Part shown: piece by piece, positions 16,145 to 28,783 of the stretch
Layout of the letters: each line of letters begins with the position of its first letter
Numbering within the stretch: the first letter of the stretch is position 1
Assembly: GCA_904384225.1 (NCBI GenBank)
Contig: CAJFJV010000008.1
Coordinates: forward strand, 1-64,000
Direction of reading: 5' to 3'
DNA from: an uncultured Oscillospiraceae bacterium
GTDB taxonomy: Bacteria > Bacillota > Clostridia > Oscillospirales > Ruminococcaceae
DNA: 64,000 bases
The notes under the pieces: model-generated
The model's input: the letters and a program-made list of their open reading frames with translations, nothing else
Database searches by the model: none
What the model was told of the DNA's origin: nothing
Position numbers and translations under genes: made by a program

Positions 16145-17049
16145 AAGAATCCGTTTCCAAAGCAGCGTTTGTTGCAATTGTAGGGAAGCCGAATGTGGGG
16201 AAATCTTCTATTTTAAATGAATTGCTCGGCGAAAAGATCGCTATTGTAACAAATAAACCACAGACAACGCGCACGCGCATTATGGGTGTGTTGACACGAG
16301 GAAATACGCAATTTGTTTTTTTGGATACGCCGGGTTTCCATAAGGCGAAAACAAAACTTTCAGACAATATGCGCCGTGTGGTTACATCCTCTATACAAGA
16401 TGTAGATATTGTCGTCTGGGTTGTTGAGCCGGAAGGGCGGCTTACGGAATCAGAAGCGCAGCTTTTAGAAAGAATTAAAACTGCAGATGTCCCGTGTATT
16501 TTAGTCATAAATAAAATAGATCTCTATACAGATAAAGCGGTGGTTGCAAAACGAATTACAGAGCTTTGTGCATTATATTCGTTTTCTGCTGTTGTTCCAA
16601 CCAGTGTTTTTAAAAAGACAGGAATAGATGCGCTGATAGATGAGTTGGAGCGATTTTCCGAAGAGGGCGAGCATTATTTTCCGGATGATACGCTTACAGA
16701 TCAGCCGGAACGAGTAATTGCAGCTGAGATTATCCGAGAAAAGTTACTTGTCTATTTGCAGCAGGAAATACCACATGGAACAGCAGTTTTGATCGAACGA
16801 ATGCGTGAACGTGAAAATCAGGATATGATCGACATTGACGCTACGATTTATTGTGAAAAAGCAAGCCATAAAGGTATGATTATTGGAAAAGGCGGGCAGT
16901 GTTTAAAGCGGATTGCATCAGCGGCACGAACAGATTTGGAAGCCTTTTTAGGTGTACACGTGAATTTAAAATGCTGGGTAAAAGTGCAAGAAGGATGGAG
17001 AAATCAGGAAAGTGCAATCCGGAATTTTGGATTATCTGATGATATATAA
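16141..17049 (+). CDS. era: GTPase Era
   Basis: Ribosome assembly GTPase binding 16S rRNA. The G motifs are visible: GKPNVGKS (G1), TTRTRIMG around G2, DTPG (G3), NKID (G4). The KH domain carries IIGKGGQCLKRI near the C-terminus. The start is TTG 16141, overlapping the dgkA stop, behind AAAAAAGGAG (16124-16133). This gives 302 residues, the normal length. A longer in-frame reading from 16036 would lie inside dgkA. Confidence 0.95.
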   Translation: MKESVSKAAFVAIVGKPNVGKSSILNELLGEKIAIVTNKPQTTRTRIMGVLTRGNTQFVFLDTPGFHKAKTKLSDNMRRVVTSSIQDVDIVVWVVEPEGRLTESEAQLLERIKTADVPCILVINKIDLYTDKAVVAKRITELCALYSFSAVVPTSVFKKTGIDALIDELERFSEEGEHYFPDDTLTDQPERVIAAEIIREKLLVYLQQEIPHGTAVLIERMRERENQDMIDIDATIYCEKASHKGMIIGKGGQCLKRIASAARTDLEAFLGVHVNLKCWVKVQEGWRNQESAIRNFGLSDDI

Positions 17050-17128
17050 CAGCTGTCTTTTTCATTAATAATAAGCGGAACATTTTACTGCTGTGAGGTC
17101 TATAACAATACTTTCCACTCATAACCGT

Positions 17129-17172
17129 CCTTCCGGTGCGCAGAGTAAGAACATTACTGTTGTACCGGAGGG
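17129..17172 (+). promoter_or_regulatory. Hairpin covering the yqzL ribosome binding site
   Basis: CCTTCCGGT (17129-17137) can pair with ACCGGAGGG (17164-17172), one wobble. The 3' arm contains the GGAGG that serves yqzL. It could restrict translation of yqzL and the overlapping recO. Confidence 0.45.
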
Positions 17173-17180
17173 CGTTTTAT

Positions 17181-17342
17181 ATGATAGACGAAGAGGAGTT
17201 GCTGTGGCGGCGATTTTCAAAAACCGGAAAAGTACAAGACTATCTGGCGTATGCGCAAAGTGCCCATTTGAAACATGTAGAGGAGGCAGATCGTGCAGCT
17301 GAAAACGAACGGCATGATTTTAAAACAACGGAATATCGGTGA
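17181..17342 (+). CDS. yqzL: YqzL-family small protein
   Basis: A 53-residue protein with the YqzL pattern near its start (EELLWRRFSKTGKVQDYLAYA), and located between era and recO exactly as in other Bacillota. Its function is unknown. ATG 17181 follows GGAGG at 17167-17171. Its 3' end overlaps recO by 50 nt in another frame. The C-terminal ~25 residues, which lie in the overlap, are charged and probably variable. Confidence 0.75.
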   Translation: MIDEEELLWRRFSKTGKVQDYLAYAQSAHLKHVEEADRAAENERHDFKTTEYR

Positions 17343-18069
17343 AAATGACCGTATTTTAACGGTATTAACGCAAGATGCCGGATTGATTGAAGTTTGTGCG
17401 CGGCGGAGCCGTTCACCTAAAAACCCGCTTACAGCCCCAACCCAGCTTTTAAACTACAGTTCTTTTTGCCTTTATAAAGGAAAGGCTTCATACTATATTG
17501 CGGATTCGGCAGAAAGCATTCGGGCTTTTTATGATTTGCGTCTGGACATTGTTAAACTTTCCCTTGCTGGATACTTTGCGGAGTTATGTGTTTTTTTGGC
17601 GCCTACTGCAGAAAACAGCGAAGCTCTGCTGCGCTTATTATTAAATACTTGCCATCTTTTGGAGACAGATCATTATCCAATGGAGCATCTGCGGCCGGTT
17701 TTTGAACTTCGGGCACTATCTGTATCAGGCTTTATGCCTAATTTGGTATGTTGTGCAGAGTGCAATGCATATGAGGCATCTGATATGTTGTTTTTACCAC
17801 TGGATGGGGTTTTATGCTGCCAAAAATGTTATTTGAAATCCGGTTATTATAGAGAGGATAAAATAGTATTACCGCTCTCTTCAGCTGTGCTTTCAGCAAT
17901 GCGGCATATCATTTTTTCTGATACGCAAAAAATTTTTTCTTTCCGGCTGTCCGACTCTGCGGCAGCAAAGTTATATGAAATCGTACGCACATATACTTCT
18001 CTTCACACTGAAGCAGACTTTAAATCTTTACATTTATTTGACACTATGTATCACAGAGGAACAATATGA
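17293..18069 (+). CDS. recO: DNA repair protein RecO
   Basis: Recombination mediator that helps load RecA at gaps. It has an N-terminal OB fold (MILKQRNIGENDRILTVLTQDAGL) and a C-terminal helical part with a four-Cys zinc site (CCAEC and CCQKC, about residues 155-178). Length 258. GTG 17293 follows GAGGAGG at 17278-17286, inside yqzL. The stop overlaps the mutS2 start as ATGA. Confidence 0.93.
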   Translation: MQLKTNGMILKQRNIGENDRILTVLTQDAGLIEVCARRSRSPKNPLTAPTQLLNYSSFCLYKGKASYYIADSAESIRAFYDLRLDIVKLSLAGYFAELCVFLAPTAENSEALLRLLLNTCHLLETDHYPMEHLRPVFELRALSVSGFMPNLVCCAECNAYEASDMLFLPLDGVLCCQKCYLKSGYYREDKIVLPLSSAVLSAMRHIIFSDTQKIFSFRLSDSAAAKLYEIVRTYTSLHTEADFKSLHLFDTMYHRGTI

Positions 18070-20459
18070 TTCAGGAAAAATATATTCGAATTTTAGAACT
18101 TGACAAAATACTTTCGATGCTTGCGGAATTAACTTGCTGTGAAACAGCAAAACTGCGGGTTATGTCGATAAAGCCCAGCGATAATTTGCAAATTGTACAA
18201 GATGAAACGACGAAGACAAGCGATGCCTTTTTGCTGTCGGCACATTTTGGCGCCCCTTCTTTTGGCGATATAGACGATCCATCAGAACATTTGAAACTTG
18301 CAAAGGTGGGTGGGATTCTGACTCCATATGCGCTGCTCAATATTGCTTCTGTCTTAAGGCAGGCAAGACTGCTATTGGATTGGTATGCCCAGTGCGCCAA
18401 TATGCAAAACAGCTTGAAACCGGTATTCGGGATGCTGGCAGCAAATAAAGCCTTTGAGAAAAGAATTTCTGACGTCTTTATTTCAGAGGATGAAATATCC
18501 GACCAAGCAAGCGACGAACTTTACTCGATACGAAAAAAAATTCGTTCTATTGGAAGCCGAATTCGGGAAACACTTGACAAAATGATTCATTCTGGAACCT
18601 ATCAAAAAGCATTGCAGGAGAATATCGTGACAATGCGTGATGGGCGCTATGTGGTTCCTGTTAAAGCGGAATACAAAAATACGATTAACGGTCTTGTACA
18701 TGATACTTCTTCAAGCGGAGCTACACTTTTTATAGAACCGATGGCAGTCGTAGAAGCAAATAATGATATTCGGGTTTTAAAAGCCAAAGAAAAGACGGAA
18801 ATAGAACGTATTTTAAAAGAACTTTCCGCTGAATGCAGCGCGCAGGCCGATCTGATTTCCGGAGATTTTGAAACGCTGATCACGTTAAATATATACTTTG
18901 CAAAAGCGCGTCTTGCCGAACAAATGAATGCTGTAAAACCGCAAATTACAGACAATGGGACAATACGGCTGAATAAAGCCCGGCATCCTTTAATTGCCAA
19001 AAACAAGGTAGTGCCGATAACCCTATCATTAGGGGAAGAGTATACGTCTCTTGTGATTACTGGACCGAATACGGGCGGAAAAACAGTTACCCTTAAAACC
19101 ATAGGCCTATTGACATTGATGACAATGTGCGGATTGTTGATTCCGGTTTCCGATAACAGTACGATTACGGTGTTCCAAAAAGTTTTAGTCGATATTGGAG
19201 ACGAGCAAAGTATTTCCCAGAATCTTTCTACCTTTTCTGCGCACATGACTAATATTTCTTCAATATTAGAAAAGGCAGATCGACACAGTTTGATTCTGGT
19301 AGATGAACTTGGATCAGGAACCGACCCAGTAGAAGGCGCCGCATTGGCTATGGCAATATTGGAACAGCTTCGAGAGAAAAAAGCGATCGTTGCTGCTACC
19401 ACACATTATGCAGAATTAAAAATTTATGCGTTGGAAACGCAAGGGGTAAAAAACGCCTCTTGTGAATTTGATGTTAAGACCTTACAGCCTACGTACAGGC
19501 TATTGATCGGTACACCCGGACGATCCAATGCTTTTGAAATATCCCGTCGAATTGGCATTCCAGAAGAGGTTTTGAAGCGTGCTTCTTCATATGTCGAGGG
19601 GGAAAAACAGCGCTTTGAAGACGTTATAGATCGATTAGAAGCTTCACGTCAGGACTTCGAAGAAAAAACAGCAGATTTGGAAAAGCAGATAAAAGAACTT
19701 GCGCAAGAGCAGGAATCGTTACGAAATGCTAACCAGAATGCAATTGAGGAAAAAGAACGGATTATTGAAAAGGCGCGGCAAGAGGCACGGAAAATAGTCG
19801 AGTCTGTCCGGATGGATGCTAATCTTGTGATGGATGAGCTCGAAAAGTTGAGAAAGCAAAAAGAAAAAGAGGATTTCTCCCGCCGTGTCGGAGAAGCTAA
19901 ATCACAAATGCGCGGAAAGCTTGATAGGTTATATGATAAAGCGAATCCTGTCATTACGCGTTCAAATGAAGATTATGTGCTACCTCGCCCGTTGAAAAAA
20001 GGCGACCATGTTTTACTGGTTGATATTGATAAAACCGGAGTTGTATTACAGGAGGCGGGGAAAAGCGGCGAGGTACTGGTGCAGACCGGCCTAATAAAAT
20101 CAAGGATTCCAATAGGTAATTTACGTTTGCTTGATCCTAAAAAGGTTCAGAATAAAGCGCCGTCCGGAAAGGCGATGCGTACCCTCTCTACAAATAAAGG
20201 CGGAGCTACAGCGCGAGGAATGCTGGAACTGGATCTTCGCGGACAAACAGTAGAAGAGGCAATCATGGAGCTTGACATGTTTGTGAATAAAAGCTTACTG
20301 TCCAATATAAGCCAGGTAACAATTATACATGGAAAAGGAACAGGAGCGCTGCGTGCTGCAGTGCATAAATATTTGCGGCAATGCAAACAGGTAAAAGCCT
20401 TTCGGCTTGGCGTATATGGCGAAGGGGAAGACGGCGTTACCATTGTAGAATTTAAATAA
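18066..20459 (+). CDS. mutS2: Endonuclease MutS2
   Basis: MutS-family ATPase with C-terminal Smr nuclease domain, implicated in suppressing recombination and rescuing collided ribosomes. Walker A is GPNTGGKTVTLK (residues ~330-341), Walker B is LILVDELGSGTDP, a long coiled coil follows (about 510-620), and the Smr domain (LDLRGQTVEEA, then IIHGKGTGALR) ends the protein. Length 797 is typical. It overlaps recO by four bases. Downstream 20460-20537 has only a short palindrome (GCTTTTATATAAAAGC) and no clear terminator. Confidence 0.95.
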   Translation: MIQEKYIRILELDKILSMLAELTCCETAKLRVMSIKPSDNLQIVQDETTKTSDAFLLSAHFGAPSFGDIDDPSEHLKLAKVGGILTPYALLNIASVLRQARLLLDWYAQCANMQNSLKPVFGMLAANKAFEKRISDVFISEDEISDQASDELYSIRKKIRSIGSRIRETLDKMIHSGTYQKALQENIVTMRDGRYVVPVKAEYKNTINGLVHDTSSSGATLFIEPMAVVEANNDIRVLKAKEKTEIERILKELSAECSAQADLISGDFETLITLNIYFAKARLAEQMNAVKPQITDNGTIRLNKARHPLIAKNKVVPITLSLGEEYTSLVITGPNTGGKTVTLKTIGLLTLMTMCGLLIPVSDNSTITVFQKVLVDIGDEQSISQNLSTFSAHMTNISSILEKADRHSLILVDELGSGTDPVEGAALAMAILEQLREKKAIVAATTHYAELKIYALETQGVKNASCEFDVKTLQPTYRLLIGTPGRSNAFEISRRIGIPEEVLKRASSYVEGEKQRFEDVIDRLEASRQDFEEKTADLEKQIKELAQEQESLRNANQNAIEEKERIIEKARQEARKIVESVRMDANLVMDELEKLRKQKEKEDFSRRVGEAKSQMRGKLDRLYDKANPVITRSNEDYVLPRPLKKGDHVLLVDIDKTGVVLQEAGKSGEVLVQTGLIKSRIPIGNLRLLDPKKVQNKAPSGKAMRTLSTNKGGATARGMLELDLRGQTVEEAIMELDMFVNKSLLSNISQVTIIHGKGTGALRAAVHKYLRQCKQVKAFRLGVYGEGEDGVTIVEFK

Positions 20460-20537
20460 GAAATCGATTATATAGAGGTTCCAACAAAAGCATCGTTTGA
20501 TAAAACAAGGAAAGTGCTTTTATATAAAAGCATCTGT

Positions 20538-21497
20538 CTAAAATAATGCATGAAATTTTTCTTTGAACCAAACATTTTGGATAGAAAAAGTCCGGCCATT
20601 TAGATATCCAAGTAAATGGTTCGGATTTGAGAAGGAGAAGGTCAATTTATATGAGCAGAGAAGTTGATATTTCTGTTTATATTTACGGTTTAAATTGTTT
20701 TCTCCATATTTTCCGTCTCCAATAAGCGGATGGCCTATATGGGCCATGTGCGCACGAATTTGATGAGTTCGTCCGGTCAGCAGTTCGACTTCTGCAAGCG
20801 TATTACATTTGCTGTAGTCCAATACAGTGTACTTTGTGAGGATAGTCCGTGTTTCGGAAGTGGGCGTGTCAAAGATACGGACTATACTTTCATTTGGACG
20901 GCGCAGTAAAAATGCTTTTAATGTTGCGGATTTTGGGGAGAGGATTCCAGAAACTACACAAAGATAAAATTTTTTTAATTCACGCGCACGAATACAATCA
21001 TTTAGAATGCGAAGGGATTCTGCATTTTTGGCGGCAATGACAATGCCAGATGTATTTCGGTCAATACGGTTACATAAAGATGGTGTAAAGGAGTTCTCCT
21101 TTTCAGGCACATACTCACCTTTTTTATACAGGTAATGTAAAATACGTCCTATCAGTGTATCGGGAGTATGATCATTGTCCTCATGGACACACAGCCCAAC
21201 AGGTTTGTTAATGAGCAGAATATTCTTATCTTCATATAAAATAGAAAGCTGTGTAGGGGCAGAAAGAAAAGCATGGTTTACCCGATCCTCTTCAAAAAAG
21301 GCATCTTTTAAATAAAGAGACACAATATCTCCTGCCACAAGGCGTGAAGAAATTTCCGCTCGTTTTCCGTTTAACTTAATGCGCTTAGTGCGGACCGATT
21401 TATAAAGCAGGCTTTTAGGCAAAAGAGGTACGGCCTTTTGCAAAAATTTATCGAGCCGCTGGTTTGCGTCATTTTCAGATATTATAAAATTTTTCAC
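20538..21497 (-). CDS. RluA-family pseudouridine synthase
   Basis: Converts specific rRNA or tRNA uridines to pseudouridine. An N-terminal S4-like RNA-binding segment (residues ~10-60) is followed by the catalytic motif NRIDRNTSGIVI, in which Asp is the nucleophile and Asn replaces the usual His. The GRTHQIRAHMAHIGHPLIGDGKYG motif is near residue 245. Length 319 matches RluC/RluD-type enzymes, but the target site cannot be read from sequence. It is convergent with mutS2. Confidence 0.9.
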   Translation of the reverse strand: MKNFIISENDANQRLDKFLQKAVPLLPKSLLYKSVRTKRIKLNGKRAEISSRLVAGDIVSLYLKDAFFEEDRVNHAFLSAPTQLSILYEDKNILLINKPVGLCVHEDNDHTPDTLIGRILHYLYKKGEYVPEKENSFTPSLCNRIDRNTSGIVIAAKNAESLRILNDCIRARELKKFYLCVVSGILSPKSATLKAFLLRRPNESIVRIFDTPTSETRTILTKYTVLDYSKCNTLAEVELLTGRTHQIRAHMAHIGHPLIGDGKYGENNLNRKYKQKYQLLCSYKLTFSFSNPNHLLGYLNGRTFSIQNVWFKEKFHALF

Positions 21498-21593
21498 GAT
21501 GATAGATAGGCCTTTCTTCGATGAATTTTTAACTGTAAATATTTCGCTAAGTATTTGCTTGTATTTGACGCTATAGTATTACGAAATAAAATA

Positions 21594-21622
21594 GCCGGCT
21601 CTGTTAACGAAGCAGAGCCGGC
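21594..21622 (-). terminator. Terminator of lacZ (possibly bidirectional)
   Basis: GCCGGCTCTG (21594-21603) and CAGAGCCGGC (21613-21622) form a perfect 10-bp stem. On the minus strand it is followed by TATTTTATTTCG, suiting lacZ. On the plus strand a shorter TTTTATTTT follows. The rest of 21498-21710 has no gene. Confidence 0.88.
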
Positions 21623-21710
21623 CGTTTTATTTTAAGCACGCCCAGTTGCATCTGGATTTTTGACGGCAACAATTTTGATATTTATGACATGGAATACAGT
21701 GGTTGTTGCT

Positions 21711-24686
<2,976 letters not shown>

Positions 24687-24774
24687 TTAAAAAATGGGTT
24701 TCAAAAAAGCGGATTATGCAAAAATAGAATAACTCCAATTCCCTTTGCGGTTTCTATTGGGAGAAAAGCTATAT

Positions 24775-25491
24775 TCAGCGTTGGATCTCAACCAAAAATT
24801 TACTTGTGTCAGAAGGATAATAGGTTTCAGAGTATTCGATTGGCGTACCATCTGAAAGCCGCCCGACAGAAGTAATATAAAATACAGGCGCATTTTCTTT
24901 AACGCATAAAAGCTGTGCTATCTGAGCGGAAGCACTGCGTATTTCGATCTCACGCAATACATGGGAGACAAAAAGGCCCTGTGATTCAAGAGTATCATAG
25001 AGAGAAGCATCTTCAAACTGGGTAGAATCCAAAGGAGGGCAAAGACTGCGAGGAAGATAAACTGTGGTATATAGAACCGGCCTGCGCTTGGGGTCATTAT
25101 CAATAAAGCGCAGTCGGGACAGGCAGTATACTGGCGAATCTTCTTCTATTTCCAATTTTGCCGCCACAGCGGCACCAGCTTTTTTCTTTTCAAAATGCGT
25201 TACTACCGTGCGAGGGGTTAGTCCCTTTTTTTCCAATTCATTGCGGTAACTCGAAATGAAACGGGTATACTCCTGGGTGAATTTTTTGCGTGCAACAAAA
25301 CTGCCTCTGCCTTTTGTACGGACAATTGTACCATCCATAGTAAGCCGCGAAAGGGCTTGGCGTACCGTTGGACGGCTTGCGTGAAACTGCGCCGCAAGCT
25401 CTATTTCTTTAGGAATCTGATCCCCTTCGCGCAGCTTCCCGCTTTGAATCAAATCTATGACATAGGCTTCAATTTCTTCATATAAATGCAT
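24775..25491 (-). CDS. GntR-family regulator with UTRA domain
   Basis: Transcription factor of the HutC/UTRA subgroup, commonly sensing sugars or sugar phosphates. The winged helix is at residues ~1-70 (IPKEIELAAQFHASRPTVRQAL, then GTIVRTKGRGSFVA). The UTRA ligand domain follows to residue 238. The start was set at ATG 25491 because AGGAGG stands just upstream; the longer frame from 25527 overlaps ppk. It lies 14 nt after ppk and 100 bp before lacZ, so it may be co-transcribed with polyphosphate genes and control lacZ. Confidence 0.88.
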   Translation of the reverse strand: MHLYEEIEAYVIDLIQSGKLREGDQIPKEIELAAQFHASRPTVRQALSRLTMDGTIVRTKGRGSFVARKKFTQEYTRFISSYRNELEKKGLTPRTVVTHFEKKKAGAAVAAKLEIEEDSPVYCLSRLRFIDNDPKRRPVLYTTVYLPRSLCPPLDSTQFEDASLYDTLESQGLFVSHVLREIEIRSASAQIAQLLCVKENAPVFYITSVGRLSDGTPIEYSETYYPSDTSKFLVEIQR

Positions 25492-25505
25492 GGAAAACCT
25501 CCTTT

Positions 25506-27638
25506 TTACTTCTTTTTTGAAAACCATTTTGACAAGATAGAAGTTCGTTTTGCGTGTTCATTTGGAAAATGGTGCTCAGCCTCCTGCATAAAGTAATCCT
25601 GACAGGAAAGCGGCGGATTCCCATTTGAGACTGGAAGATATGAACCGTCCGGCAGCATTCGGCGAGCTTTTATATTATCAGAAAGCATTGTTTCGAGAAA
25701 ACGCAAAATGCGCGCTTTTATCAATGTATTTTTTACAGGGCAAGCAATTTCAACACGCCGGGTTGTATTACGTGTCATAAAATCTGCAGACGAAATATAA
25801 ACGGTATATTCTCCGCCGTCCATGAAACAATAGACACGAGAATGCTCCAAAAAGCGGCCAACCACGCTGGTGACTGTAATATTTTCCGTTTTTCCGGGGA
25901 TTCCGGGCAGAATACAGCAAATACCACGTACAATTAAATCTATTTGCACACCTACACATGATGCTGCGGATAGTTTATCAATTAGGTCACGATCGGTTAC
26001 AGAATTGGTTTTGACGATCATGCGGGCAGAACGACCGCTTTTCGCACGTTCCATCAGATGATCCATCTGTTCCAATAAACGGTTTTTAAGAGAATAGGGG
26101 GCAACCAGAAGTTCGTGATATACCCCTTCTAAATTGGAAAGCGACATGTTTTTGAAAAATTCAGATGCATCGTTTCCAATTGCGCTGTCTGCTGTCATTA
26201 AACAAAAATCTGTATACAGCTTGGCAGTTTTTTCATTATAGTTTCCGGTGCCAATCTGCGTAATATATTGGATCTTTCCTCGGTCACGGCGGGTGATTAA
26301 GCATATTTTAGAATGCACTTTGAAATCCTCTAACCCGTAAATCACTTTGCATCCGGCGTCTTCTAAGTTTTCAGACCAGTTAATATTATTTTCTTCATCA
26401 AAACGCGCACGTAATTCCATTAAAACCAAGACGTCTTTTCCGTTCTCGGCTGCCGCAGAAAGATATTCGACCAATCGTGATTTTGACGCCAGACGATAAA
26501 TGGTGATCTTTATTGAAATGACAGCCGGATCATGGGCAGCTTCACGAACGAGCTGTAAAAAAGGCTCCATGCTTTCGTAAGGATATGAAAGAAAAAGATC
26601 TTGACGCAAAACTTGTTTTATCATGCTTTCCGAACGGTTGACCATTCGTGAAGGACAAGGTGAGAACGGTAAATAGGAAAGCTGGCGTTTTGCAGCGGGA
26701 GTAAATTTATCGGAAAGCGCATAGACATATGACATGTTAAGCGGCGTACTGCTTTTAAAGACTTGTTCTTTTTTTAGCGAAAGCCGCCGCATAAAAAAGT
26801 CACGCAATTCAGTTGAACATTCTCCTGCGAGCTCCAAGCGGACACATGCGAGACGTGCCCGCTTTTTTAGTACGCGCTTCATGTGACGCCGATAGTCATC
26901 GTCTACTTCAAAATTTTCATCATCCGGATTGATATCCGCATTACGGGTTACAGATAGAATGGTTTTATCAGACACCGTATACATCGAAAAAACATCTTCT
27001 GCATATTCAAGGATAACGCGTTCTGTAAGGATGTAGCGCGTACTGTTTCCGGGAAGATGAATCACGCGCGGCAAAGCATCCGGAACAGGAATTAAACCAA
27101 ACCGTTCGCCTTTTTCTTTTCCTTTTCCCTTGAATCGGACAGCGATATATAACGCCTTATTAACAAGATGAGGAAATGGATGGCTGGCGTCAACGATCTG
27201 AGGGGAGAGGATAGGGCGAATGGTGTTGTCGTAATAAGCCTGCAAAAAGCGTCTTTCATGTGTTACGAGCTCCTGAAACGATACGTTAGATATATCGTGC
27301 AACCGGAACTGCGCCTCTATTTCTTCCATTACGCGGTCACGCCTTTTATACAGGGGGGCAACCGCCGCATATATGGCATGCAGCTGCTCTTCCGGTGTCA
27401 TACCACTTTTGTTGTCAATGTGGACTTGTTTTAAAAGGGATAGATCGTATAAACTGCCTACGCGGATCATAAAGAATTCGTCAAGATTACTTGTAAAAAT
27501 CGAAGCGAATTTTAGCCGCTCATACAATGGAACCGTATCGTCTGCCGCCTCTTCCAAAACACGTTCGTTAAATCGCAGCCAAGAAAGTTCGCGGTTTTGC
27601 GTAAAACTGGTATCAGATATTAAAGATTTGTTTGGCAT
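25506..27638 (-). CDS. ppk: Polyphosphate kinase 1
   Basis: Reversible synthesis of polyphosphate from ATP. Domains in order are N-terminal (NRELSWLRFNERVLEEA), head and two phospholipase D-like catalytic domains. The autophosphorylated His is in FKVHSKICLITRR, and IGTGNYNEKTAKLYTDF is a strong family motif. A second catalytic region (FLEHSRVYCFMDGGEYTVYISSADFMTRN) is present. Length 710 is normal. It starts 4 nt after ppx, forming ppx-ppk. Confidence 0.95.
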   Translation of the reverse strand: MPNKSLISDTSFTQNRELSWLRFNERVLEEAADDTVPLYERLKFASIFTSNLDEFFMIRVGSLYDLSLLKQVHIDNKSGMTPEEQLHAIYAAVAPLYKRRDRVMEEIEAQFRLHDISNVSFQELVTHERRFLQAYYDNTIRPILSPQIVDASHPFPHLVNKALYIAVRFKGKGKEKGERFGLIPVPDALPRVIHLPGNSTRYILTERVILEYAEDVFSMYTVSDKTILSVTRNADINPDDENFEVDDDYRRHMKRVLKKRARLACVRLELAGECSTELRDFFMRRLSLKKEQVFKSSTPLNMSYVYALSDKFTPAAKRQLSYLPFSPCPSRMVNRSESMIKQVLRQDLFLSYPYESMEPFLQLVREAAHDPAVISIKITIYRLASKSRLVEYLSAAAENGKDVLVLMELRARFDEENNINWSENLEDAGCKVIYGLEDFKVHSKICLITRRDRGKIQYITQIGTGNYNEKTAKLYTDFCLMTADSAIGNDASEFFKNMSLSNLEGVYHELLVAPYSLKNRLLEQMDHLMERAKSGRSARMIVKTNSVTDRDLIDKLSAASCVGVQIDLIVRGICCILPGIPGKTENITVTSVVGRFLEHSRVYCFMDGGEYTVYISSADFMTRNTTRRVEIACPVKNTLIKARILRFLETMLSDNIKARRMLPDGSYLPVSNGNPPLSCQDYFMQEAEHHFPNEHAKRTSILSKWFSKKK

Positions 27639-27642
27639 AGGT

Positions 27643-28569
27643 CTATTCCTTTCCTTTCACAGAAGACAGAATATGGATTGGTTCGCCAAGAACCCGCGCA
27701 TAAAGGTATCCTTCGCGTACACCAAAAGCAGAAACATGGATCTTTTCACTTTTAAAATATTCTGCAACTGTATCCAAAATTAGCATCCCTGGAATTAAAG
27801 TATGTATACGATCGGGGGCCGATTTTAAAATCAACCGAAGGGTATCCTTGTCCGGCTTTTGCACTTTTGCCAGCATTGACCGCAAGGTTTTTACAGAGAA
27901 TCCTTCTGGTGAGCCGCCGGCTTTGCGGTTCATCTTCTGTACAGCTCGAATGGTACCGCCAACACCGCAAATATCGGAAAATTGTTTTCCCGCTAAGGAT
28001 TTTACGGTTTCAAGCTTTTTTAAAACAGTGCGGCGAATGGCCTTTTGCTCTGCTGAAGAGGGGAGCAATTCTTCTACTAAATTTGTGTATAAGGAAAGGG
28101 ATCCGATAGGCATACTTTCTGCGTAGGTGATGACCTTATTGGAAAAAGAGGTGAGTTCTGTACTACCTCCTCCGATATCAATCAGAAGTCCGTTCTCCAA
28201 GCCAACGCTATGCGTAGCGCCGATAAAATCTAAAACGGCTTCGTCTTGTCCTGAAAGAATCTCCACCGCAATGCCTGTGCGGCGGGAAACCGTACGCAAA
28301 ACCTCCTGCGTGTTGCTAACATTTCGCAAAGAAGCGGTAGCAAAGACGGAAAGGCCATCAATCCGAATCCCGAGAAGTGATTCCTGAAACAGTTTTAATA
28401 CAGCGATACATTGCTCTACACCGTCTGTACTCAACATACCGTTTGTAACATAGCCTGCAAGCCCGGCCGTTTCTTTTTTTGTGAACAAAACGTTTACATG
28501 TCCACCTCGACAAGCATAAACTGAAAGACGCATCGTATTAGATCCAATATCGATGATTGCGTAATTCAA
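27643..28569 (-). CDS. ppx: Exopolyphosphatase / GppA-type phosphatase
   Basis: Actin-fold phosphatase of the Ppx/GppA family, releasing phosphate from polyphosphate ends or hydrolysing pppGpp. The nucleotide/phosphate loops IDIGSNTMRLSVY (residue 7 onward) and LLIDIGGGSTELTSF are clear. At 308 residues it is the short form without the C-terminal HD-like domain of E. coli Ppx, so the substrate preference is open. Coupling to ppk favours polyphosphate. Confidence 0.9.
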   Translation of the reverse strand: MNYAIIDIGSNTMRLSVYACRGGHVNVLFTKKETAGLAGYVTNGMLSTDGVEQCIAVLKLFQESLLGIRIDGLSVFATASLRNVSNTQEVLRTVSRRTGIAVEILSGQDEAVLDFIGATHSVGLENGLLIDIGGGSTELTSFSNKVITYAESMPIGSLSLYTNLVEELLPSSAEQKAIRRTVLKKLETVKSLAGKQFSDICGVGGTIRAVQKMNRKAGGSPEGFSVKTLRSMLAKVQKPDKDTLRLILKSAPDRIHTLIPGMLILDTVAEYFKSEKIHVSAFGVREGYLYARVLGEPIHILSSVKGKE

Positions 28570-28657
28570 AAAAATCAGCCCCTCAATCAGAATGAAAATT
28601 GGTAAAATGGCAAATTGATAAAACAGATCATTCTGTCACCTGTTTATCGATTCTTAT

Positions 28658-28666
28658 ATTATATCA
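28658..28666 (-). promoter_or_regulatory. Extended -10 element for ppx-ppk
   Basis: On the minus strand TGATATAAT is an extended -10 (TGnTATAAT) about 90 nt upstream of ppx. No good -35 box was found at 16-18 bp. Confidence 0.5.
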
Positions 28667-28783
28667 CAGATTTTAGTGAAGGCATATTCCCTTTTGTAAA
28701 ATTTACGCTGGGTTTACGCTCTTTTGTTGTATTTCCGGTTCGCACGGCTTACACTATGCTTGGCTGCATGCTGCATTAGGGAT

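Noticed and set aside
18647-19402. Open frame of 251 codons opposite mutS2
   Set aside because: It lies wholly inside a highly conserved gene in antisense and shows no recognisable domain.
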